From CAYUAI01 sp964442745 (GTDB lineage Bacteria; Pseudomonadota; Gammaproteobacteria; S012-40): a stretch of 10,454 nt of DNA. A model generated the notes under the pieces. It was not told the origin of the DNA. It saw nothing but the letters and a program-made list of their open reading frames with translations, and did no database searches. Of the stretch, positions 4,795 through 10,454 are shown piece by piece. Every line of letters begins with the position of its first letter. Positions within the stretch are counted from its first letter, which is position 1. The position numbers and the translations under genes are program-made. The stretch is taken from NCBI GenBank assembly GCA_964442745.1, contig CAYUAI010000122.1:1-10454 (forward strand), read 5' to 3'.

Positions 4795-6036
4795 ATGAAG
4801 TCTTCTGCTGATTTTGTGAAGCGCCACGCTTTACTGATATTGCTCATTGGTTTTACGGTAGTTTTCCTATCTTCGAGTATTAAAAATACTTACCAGGTAT
4901 TTTTTATCCAGATGACTGAAAGTTTTGGGCAGACACGCGGCGAGTTTGCAGTGGCGGCTTCGGTATTTGTGCTGGTCTTTGGTATTTCTTCACCCATTGT
5001 CGGTTTGCTTATCGATCGTATTGGTCCTAAGCGAACCATTCTGTTAGGTTTGATTTTGTCGGGTGTGGCCATGCTGGGTTGTGCATTATTGGATTCCTTT
5101 ATTGCCTTTGTCCTATTGTATGGAGTGGTGGCCGCCTTTGGTTTGACGGCGATGTCCTATGTGCCGATGGGTATTTTAGTGGACCAAAGTTTTAGCGAAA
5201 AACATAAAGGTTTGGCTTATGCGACACTCACCAATGGCGGCGCCATTGGTTTTATGGTGTTGTCCCCAGGGTGGGTATTTACCCAGAGTTACTTTGTTTG
5301 GCAACAGGTCTATCTTTTTTTAGGGATACTTTTTTTATTACCCTTGCTTTTTTTAGTATTTCGTTATTTGCCGGATGATCAGCGTTGTGCTGTGACTAAA
5401 GTCACAGAACAACCTATCTTGACTTTTTCAGATAAAGTCAAGGTGGTTTTCAGTCATCGGCCATTTTATGTATTGATGTTTGGTTTTATGGGATGTGGGG
5501 TGACTATGGCATTTATTGATGTGCATATGGTGGCCCATCTTCAAGATTTACAGCTGACGCAAACTCAAATCGGTATTGCATTAAGTTTACTGGGTGCGGC
5601 TGAATTGATTGGTGGTTTTCTTGCCGGCTGGATGTGTGGCCGATTTTCTAAGCGTTACGTCATCACCGGGTTTTATTTATTACGTGCGGTTTCGTTAATT
5701 GTGTTATTGATCATGCCGAATGTGATGGGTGTGCTTTTATTTGCTGCCCTGTTTGGTTTGAGTTATTTAGGCACGGTGATTGGTACTTCGATGTATACAT
5801 TAAGTTTGTTTGGCCGTGCTTTTAAAGGTTTTGCTTTTGGTTTTATTTGGTTGATTCATCAGCTAGGTGCTTTCTTGAGTACTCAATTGGGTGCTAACGC
5901 TTTTGACTGGTATGGCAACTATCAATACACGATTACTGCTACGGCGTTAGTGGCCATTATTTCATGCGCGATATCTTTTGCACTGTTACCCTGTGAACCC
6001 AAACCCGCCGAGATGCCTGCCGCTAATACCCATTGA
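4795..6036 (+). CDS. MFS transporter
   Basis: The protein has 413 residues with about 12 hydrophobic membrane segments, the usual MFS size. The cytoplasmic loop 2-3 signature GLLIDRIGPKR (70-80) is present with D74, R75 and G77. A degenerate copy, GWMCGRFSKR, follows in the second half, showing the two six-helix repeats. A polar loop (about 200-222) separates the halves. The general look is of the monocarboxylate/oxalate-formate type or CynX-like MFS. I chose ATG 4795 because AAGGGA (4784-4789) is placed five bases upstream; the in-frame TTG at 4771 would overlap the GNAT gene. It is last in the cassette, two bases after the GNAT stop, so it likely moves the pathway product or its metal complex across the inner membrane. 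Direction, export or import, is not visible. Its 3' end overlaps the convergent peptidase gene by 14 bases. Confidence 0.9.
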   Translation: MKSSADFVKRHALLILLIGFTVVFLSSSIKNTYQVFFIQMTESFGQTRGEFAVAASVFVLVFGISSPIVGLLIDRIGPKRTILLGLILSGVAMLGCALLDSFIAFVLLYGVVAAFGLTAMSYVPMGILVDQSFSEKHKGLAYATLTNGGAIGFMVLSPGWVFTQSYFVWQQVYLFLGILFLLPLLFLVFRYLPDDQRCAVTKVTEQPILTFSDKVKVVFSHRPFYVLMFGFMGCGVTMAFIDVHMVAHLQDLQLTQTQIGIALSLLGAAELIGGFLAGWMCGRFSKRYVITGFYLLRAVSLIVLLIMPNVMGVLLFAALFGLSYLGTVIGTSMYTLSLFGRAFKGFAFGFIWLIHQLGAFLSTQLGANAFDWYGNYQYTITATALVAIISCAISFALLPCEPKPAEMPAANTH

Positions 6037-7504
6037 TATTTTGTATTAAGCGGATCTGGAATTTGGTCATGGCCAATAAATTGTCATGTGCAATGCGTTC
6101 ATTGACGCCATGAAAACGTTTAATATCATCGGGGGTGACTTGTAACGGGCGAAAACGATAAGTGTTATTGACCAGTGAGGCATAATGCCGAGAGTCTGTA
6201 CTAGCGATTAATAAGGCAGGTGCGGTTAATGTGCTCGGAAAAATTTCTCGCACGGTGGTAGTGATGGCTCGAAACCCTTCGCTGTGAGTTGATGATACAC
6301 TTGAGGGTTTTATGGCTTTTCCTTCCTGGGAGATATGCACTAGTTCATCGTTAATGATGGCTCGCACGTGATCAATCACCTTCTCTGTATTGTCGCCGGG
6401 GATAAGTCGGAAATTAATGCGGGCGATGGCTTGTGTGGGGAGTACATTGGCTTGCGGGCTGCCTTCAAACATGGTGGCGGCCGTGGTCGTGCGAATCAGG
6501 GCATTAGTGGAGTGTTTAGCCGACAATTGTTTTTCTAAAATTCCAGAAAATAACCAGCGATTGTTTAATACTATTTTCTGCCTCCAGCTCATCTCGGGGG
6601 CTAAAGTGTCAAACATGTCACCTACCGGACCATTTAAGCGGGCGGGTAAGGGATTAGCTTCGAGTTGGGTAATGGCTTTCGCTAAAATCCCTACGGCAGA
6701 ATGTGGCGGTGGAGAAGATGAATGACCACCGTCGCTCATGACTTGCAGTTTTAAGGTTAAATAGCCCTTCTCGGCAATGGCGATTAACGCGACGGGGTTT
6801 TCTATCCCTTGTAAAACACCCTGGGTAATCGGCATCCCTTCATCGATTAGCCAGGCTGGCTGATAACCACGACTGGCGAGTAATTCGCTGATTTTTACCG
6901 CCCCTTGCTCGCCGCCGATTTCTTCATCGTGGCCATAGGCGAATAATAAAGTACGTTTCGGTTGAAAATTTTGTTGGATAAGGGTTTGCAAGGCAAATAA
7001 CTGAGTGATGATCGCGGCCTTATCATCCATTGCACCGCGTCCCCAAACAAATCCGTCGCTGATGGTTCCTGAGAAGGGAGGGTGAGTCCAGTGATTAGCG
7101 CTGTTGGGATCAGCACTTACCACATCATAATGCGCGGTAAACAGGATCGGTGGGAGGGTACTATCCTGGCCTTGCCAGGTAAATAACAGACTATGTTCGT
7201 TGACGGTTTCATAGGTTAATGTTTGGTAAACGATAGGAAATATGGTTTGTAGATATTCTCGAAATGCCACATATTGGCTATAGTCAATGGCCGTTAAATT
7301 GCGTTGCGATACGGTTTGAAAACGAATCGCTTGAGCGAGTATATTGACAATAGATTGTGGTTCAATCTCTGGGGATTGAATGGCTTCAACGGTGAGTTGA
7401 TGGGAGCTATTACGTAGTATATTAAAAATAATAACAAGGATGAATAAACTAATAACGATGGCTAGCCCTTTGAGCGTGTTTTTGATACGAGAGTTGGCTT
7501 CCAT
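6023..7504 (-). CDS. membrane-anchored M20 family metallopeptidase (CPS1/PM20D1-like)
   Basis: This 493-residue protein has a short N-terminal tail, one membrane segment (about 12-30) and then an M20 catalytic domain that should face the periplasm. The dizinc site is intact: H125 and D127 in HYDVV, bridging D160 in GRGAMDD, catalytic and metal-binding E194/E195 in GHDEEIGG, D221 in LIDEG, and a late His near 467 in RFHGVNERI. The lid/dimerisation insert begins around the GGHSSSPP segment (259-266). Length and motif spacing fit the carboxypeptidase S/PM20D1 subgroup, which hydrolyses dipeptides or N-acyl amino acids (PM20D1 also runs the reverse condensation). The gene has its own promoter at 7574-7601 and lies downstream of the OprB porin on the same strand. 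A role in trimming peptide or N-acyl amino acid nutrients entering through the porin is an inference, as is any link to the convergent cassette. Confidence 0.9.
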   Translation of the reverse strand: MEANSRIKNTLKGLAIVISLFILVIIFNILRNSSHQLTVEAIQSPEIEPQSIVNILAQAIRFQTVSQRNLTAIDYSQYVAFREYLQTIFPIVYQTLTYETVNEHSLLFTWQGQDSTLPPILFTAHYDVVSADPNSANHWTHPPFSGTISDGFVWGRGAMDDKAAIITQLFALQTLIQQNFQPKRTLLFAYGHDEEIGGEQGAVKISELLASRGYQPAWLIDEGMPITQGVLQGIENPVALIAIAEKGYLTLKLQVMSDGGHSSSPPPHSAVGILAKAITQLEANPLPARLNGPVGDMFDTLAPEMSWRQKIVLNNRWLFSGILEKQLSAKHSTNALIRTTTAATMFEGSPQANVLPTQAIARINFRLIPGDNTEKVIDHVRAIINDELVHISQEGKAIKPSSVSSTHSEGFRAITTTVREIFPSTLTAPALLIASTDSRHYASLVNNTYRFRPLQVTPDDIKRFHGVNERIAHDNLLAMTKFQIRLIQNINGY

Positions 7505-7573
7505 GAATGATTTTTTTCCCCATTAAGACGGTTTTCATATTTTGTTGTGGCCATGATACTAAACTGAATTGAA

Positions 7574-7601
7574 ATTATGCAATGCCAGAGAGTGTTGTCA
7601 A
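7574..7601 (-). promoter_or_regulatory. sigma70 promoter of the M20 peptidase gene
   Basis: Read on the minus strand, a consensus -35 TTGACA (7601 down to 7596) is followed by a 16-base spacer and a -10 CATAAT (7579 down to 7574), matching 11 of 12 consensus bases. Transcription would start near 7567, giving a leader of about 60 bases before the peptidase ATG at 7504. It lies just past the porin stop codon, so the peptidase can be expressed independently of the porin. Confidence 0.65.
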
Positions 7602-7612
7602 TCGATATTCCT

Positions 7613-9157
7613 TCAATATAAGGTGAATTCCGCCCGTAATAAAAAGACGAATGCGGCTTCGTTCATGATGCTCATACGGGGTTGCAGTACATATTGGATG
7701 TCGGGTTGTAGCCTTAGCCAGTCATTGATTTGGGCCGAATAAGTTAATTCGTAGATGGTTTCTTGGGTAAAAGTATTTAAGTCGCCTTGCTCATCAACAC
7801 CATTGATCTGAATGTAATCGTCACTGAGTTTAGATTGAACCACGGCTGCGCCGATGATATCATTTGGACGAGATTTAAGCAGTCCTTTATAGATAACGCC
7901 CGTCGTAAAATATTGACTGTATTTGTTGATCCCTTTGGCCGCACGGCCACCTTTAAAGAACACGCCAAGTTTATCACCAAAGGCTTTATCAATCACCGCA
8001 TACATGCCACCGGTGCCGGCCACCTTAGGGCCATTATAATTGCGGTAGCCAATCATCATGGTTTCCTGTCTGATTTTCACCATGTTTTGTTTTAGATACC
8101 AGGCACCGATACCGAATTTAAAATAACCCTTTTGTTTCGGAGTGCCTTGCGACCAAGTGAGCTCCGTCGCGGTAAATACCCCTTCGTCGCTATTTAATTT
8201 GATCGCAATGGGATTCGTCGAATGATCGGGAAAACCATCAAATGCAACGGATTGCCAGGATAGCTGTTCAGTGATTGAGGTTTTGTACCACAGGCCTAAG
8301 GTTGTATTGGGTGGATTTGAGGCCATGGTATTCCATAAAATTTCAGTGCCAATGCTGCCAATCCCGCTGCTAATAAATAATCCGGTGTAATTGGATTGGT
8401 AGAAATCTGCGCTAAGATAACCGATACCGAAGCGAATGCTGGATTTGTTATAAGGAAAACGATGCTCATACCATAACTCTAGAATGTCGAATCCTGGCAT
8501 GACCATGTTGCCGTCTAAGTCCATAAAACTTGCGTCGATATTGCTTACACTCCGTAGGTCACCCACCGTATTGATTGGACTATTTCCGCCGCCGTAAATG
8601 GCATGAGCAACAAATGTTCCGTTATTCCACCAGCGGGCTTTTGCCGTATCATATTCGCCATAAAAATGGAGTAAATACACATAAGCGGAAGACGACGGCG
8701 GATTACTCTCTGCTGCAATATTATCCTCGCCCATGGGTATGGCGGCTTGTGCTCCACCATTCAATTTATAGATATAATCGACATCAATAAATAAGGCGTA
8801 AGAATAGGGAGGAGTCTCATCTTGCTTGAGAGGCGATATGGGTTCCACTTCCAGGGCCGGTGGTTCCATGGTGTTGACTTCAGTATTCGCTTCATCAAGC
8901 GAAGGTATTTCCATCGGGATTTCATCAAGGATTGGTTGGTTTTCTTCAATGATGACGATGTCAGCGGCGGTTTCGTTGATGATGGGCTCAGCTTGCTTGT
9001 TTGTCGGCTTGTCCGGTTGTTGATTGTTTTTTATTGGGTCAAGGGATAAATCAGGTAATCGATTCGCACTATTGGGTAATTTGAGCTCTGCCAAAACTAA
9101 GCCATGACTGGTTATCCACAAGCCGAAGAATAATCCCACACGTTTTATCAGTTTCAT
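7613..9157 (-). CDS. OprB-family carbohydrate-selective porin
   Basis: The precursor has 514 residues. A signal peptide (1-23, ending GLVLA before EL) directs export. Next is a low-complexity Pro/Glu/Asp-rich segment (about 24-113), then a beta-barrel region (about 116-514) with alternating aromatic strands and Gly/Asn-rich turns. The last barrel part, ETIYELTYSAQINDWLRLQPDIQYV (about 469-493), is the most typical OprB signature. The chain ends in AEFTLY, an aromatic C-terminus suitable for BAM recognition. Family members form outer-membrane channels for sugars and other small solutes; the substrate here is not readable. The acidic segment after the signal peptide is longer than a plain linker and may contact peptidoglycan or ligands. 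No strong Shine-Dalgarno sequence or clear promoter was found upstream of 9157. It is followed on the same strand by the M20 peptidase after 108 bases. Confidence 0.85.
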   Translation of the reverse strand: MKLIKRVGLFFGLWITSHGLVLAELKLPNSANRLPDLSLDPIKNNQQPDKPTNKQAEPIINETAADIVIIEENQPILDEIPMEIPSLDEANTEVNTMEPPALEVEPISPLKQDETPPYSYALFIDVDYIYKLNGGAQAAIPMGEDNIAAESNPPSSSAYVYLLHFYGEYDTAKARWWNNGTFVAHAIYGGGNSPINTVGDLRSVSNIDASFMDLDGNMVMPGFDILELWYEHRFPYNKSSIRFGIGYLSADFYQSNYTGLFISSGIGSIGTEILWNTMASNPPNTTLGLWYKTSITEQLSWQSVAFDGFPDHSTNPIAIKLNSDEGVFTATELTWSQGTPKQKGYFKFGIGAWYLKQNMVKIRQETMMIGYRNYNGPKVAGTGGMYAVIDKAFGDKLGVFFKGGRAAKGINKYSQYFTTGVIYKGLLKSRPNDIIGAAVVQSKLSDDYIQINGVDEQGDLNTFTQETIYELTYSAQINDWLRLQPDIQYVLQPRMSIMNEAAFVFLLRAEFTLY

Positions 9158-9412
9158 TATTTTTCATATGATTGTATAAAAATTTGTGACCAATGACGGG
9201 GCAATATTGGTAATTAAATCACCTATTCTACATGAAAACAAAGTTCATCGAAAAATAAAAATGACGGGCTTGATCGCGGCTAATTGATTACATTTGCAGG
9301 CATTTATCGGTTAAAGTTTCCCTCTTTTTCCTAGGTAATCATGCGAAAGAGTGCAGTAACAAATGAATTTTTTATCGGTTTGCAATATGATCAAGAAGGT
9401 CGGCGTATATCC
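9158..9412. other. intergenic region upstream of the porin
   Basis: This AT-rich stretch separates the divergent porin and small secreted-protein genes. It should contain the porin promoter, but I find only weak hexamers (for example TAGAAT read on the minus strand near 9225-9230, without a good -35). No ORF, tRNA or terminator is evident. The MITE-like element begins at its right edge. Confidence 0.4.
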
Positions 9413-9584
9413 ATACCCGTAGCGTTTGAGACTTAGGCTTTATTACGGCCTATTTTTGCCCTGACGGTGTCGCCTAATGCGCCCACTGTTGGTGCAATAA
9501 TCCCGAGATTACTTGTCGTTTCGCCTAGTCAGGACAAACAATAGGTCTCGCACTCAATACCTAAATCTCAAACGCTTCGGGTAT
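9413..9584. mobile_element. MITE-like palindromic element with 25-bp terminal inverted repeats
   Basis: The left arm (9413-9437, beginning ATACCCG) and right arm (9560-9584, ending CGGGTAT) are inverted copies matching at 23 of 25 positions. A second nested pair, 9449-9465 (starting CCTATT) with 9528-9545 (ending AATAGG), is complementary except for an indel and two or so changes. The whole 172-base unit could fold into a long imperfect hairpin. TCGCCTA is also repeated directly at 9470 and 9521. No ORF is inside and no clear target-site duplication is visible. Size and structure fit a non-autonomous miniature element or an intergenic palindromic repeat. Its right edge lies 58 bases before the next gene and supplies the first base of a possible -35 (TTGAAA, 9584-9589). 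Confidence 0.7.
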
Positions 9585-9642
9585 TGAAAGTGAAACTGTA
9601 TCCGTGATTTAAAGTGGAAAACAAATTTAAGGAGACATTATT

Positions 9643-10266
9643 ATGAAATTCTGGCACGTAATTATTCTGGCGCTGAGTACGTCGGTTTGCCTGGCCGTCG
9701 AAGTTCAGCAAGGTGAAATCTATCCGGGTGGTACTTATGTTGAATCCAGTCAGACAGGGGTTGGCCTGGTCATTCCCCAAGGCTGGCAAGGCGCATGGCC
9801 TGCAGGCTCCGAGGTATTTGTGCTGGAATCGGCGGGCCTGAAGGCCAATATTTTTATAAGCTTCGAACAGGGCAACGAAGCCGAACTCAGGGCCTTGATG
9901 TCAAATCCAATTCCGCTGGATGCGAGTACGCAACTGGTGCCCGCCTCGTCGCCGAAAAGGACAGGTAATATTTATACCGCGAACTACACTATCGTCGGCG
10001 CGCCGCAGCTGACAGGTTTTATTGCTGCGCAGATATTGTCGTCATCGCTCGGGGTGGCACTTATTGCCTTGTCGGCCGATGCCGCAACGGCGCGACAGGT
10101 GACGCAAGTAACGCTGCAACTGGCCAACGGTTTGACGGTGAAGCAACCGGCAGCACGATCCGGAGGCAAGAATGAATTCTATAAAAGTGGAGATGCCTCC
10201 TTCATCAGTGATGATAAGTGTTCGTATTTTTCCAGTGATGCCGGCTCTTTCAGCAGCTGCGATTAA
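9643..10266 (+). CDS. small secreted protein of unknown function
   Basis: The precursor has 207 residues. Residues 1-18 (charged start, hydrophobic core, ending CLA before VEV) form a Sec signal peptide. C16 does not sit in a good lipobox, so a lipoprotein is unlikely. The mature part begins with GGTYVESSQTGVGLVIPQGWQG, which looks like a compact beta/alpha domain of the DcrB/PsbP-like type, but I cannot assign a family. From about 172 the tail is Gly/Ser/Asp-rich (SGDASFISDDKCSYFSSDAG) and ends with two cysteines (C193, C206) that could form a disulfide outside the cytoplasm. GGAG at 9631-9634, eight bases before ATG, supports the start. Codons are visibly richer in G/C-ending choices (CTG, GCC, GGC) than in neighbouring genes, a hint of separate origin. 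It stands alone on its strand; no operon partner is in view. Confidence 0.75.
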   Translation: MKFWHVIILALSTSVCLAVEVQQGEIYPGGTYVESSQTGVGLVIPQGWQGAWPAGSEVFVLESAGLKANIFISFEQGNEAELRALMSNPIPLDASTQLVPASSPKRTGNIYTANYTIVGAPQLTGFIAAQILSSSLGVALIALSADAATARQVTQVTLQLANGLTVKQPAARSGGKNEFYKSGDASFISDDKCSYFSSDAGSFSSCD

Positions 10267-10454
10267 AGTAGACGAATCACTGTTTCCCCGTTAATAATAT
10301 GTAGTCGTGGATGACAGCGGTCAAACAAAAAAAGAAATCATTGGTATAAAAGAGGTCACGGTTTAACGATAAATCTTGTGCGGTTTATTTTGTAATAACT
10401 ACTACCCGAGCACAAATAAACTATACCTATCAATAAAAATCGTAGATAATGTAC

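Noticed and set aside
6390..6725. 111-residue + strand frame opposite the M20 gene
   Set aside because: It lies within a well-supported peptidase gene with intact catalytic motifs and resembles nothing itself.
8822..9049. Overlapping + strand frames opposite the porin's acidic segment
   Set aside because: They are mirror frames of a low-complexity coding region, with no ribosome-binding site or family resemblance.
10267..10454. Terminator or further gene after the secreted-protein gene
   Set aside because: No stem followed by a T run and no open frame with a ribosome-binding site could be found in these 188 bases.

Overview
The window reads as chromosomal DNA of an AT-leaning Gram-negative bacterium, most likely a gammaproteobacterium. 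The evidence is an OprB-type outer-membrane porin with a signal peptide, a CheZ-like protein, a LabA/NYN-type protein and ordinary sigma70-like promoters. Legionellales or Methylococcales relatives are my guess from the look of the proteins; nothing in the window proves the lineage. No rRNA, tRNA, CRISPR array or transposase gene was seen.

Left part (1-2480). A structured stretch with a terminator-like end sits at the left edge on the + strand. Two minus-strand genes follow: a CheZ-like protein (100-651) and a NYN/LabA-type nuclease-fold protein (870-1397), separated by 218 bases holding three successive inverted repeats. From 1398 to 2494 there is about 1.1 kb with only one doubtful small ORF, some inverted repeats and the regulatory region of the next operon.

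Centre (2495-6036). Four + strand genes form a compact cassette: a heme-oxygenase-like diiron oxygenase (HDO; PqqC/CADD-like), a nicotianamine-synthase-like aminocarboxypropyltransferase, a GNAT N-acetyltransferase and an MFS transporter. The last three are separated by only 7 and 2 bases. This looks like a small-molecule pathway: build a SAM-derived, nicotianamine-like or azetidine-like amino acid, oxidise it, acylate it and move it across the inner membrane. It lacks the opine dehydrogenase and histidine racemase of staphylopine-type loci, so the product, if any, should differ from known opine metallophores. It is the best candidate here for an undescribed system.

Right part (6023-10454). 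Convergent to the cassette, and overlapping its last gene by 14 bases, are a membrane-anchored M20 metallopeptidase and, upstream of it on the same strand, an OprB-family porin. The peptidase has its own good promoter. Next comes a roughly 170-base MITE-like element with 25-base terminal inverted repeats, then a + strand gene for a small secreted protein of unknown function. That gene's GC-richer codon choice differs from the rest of the window.
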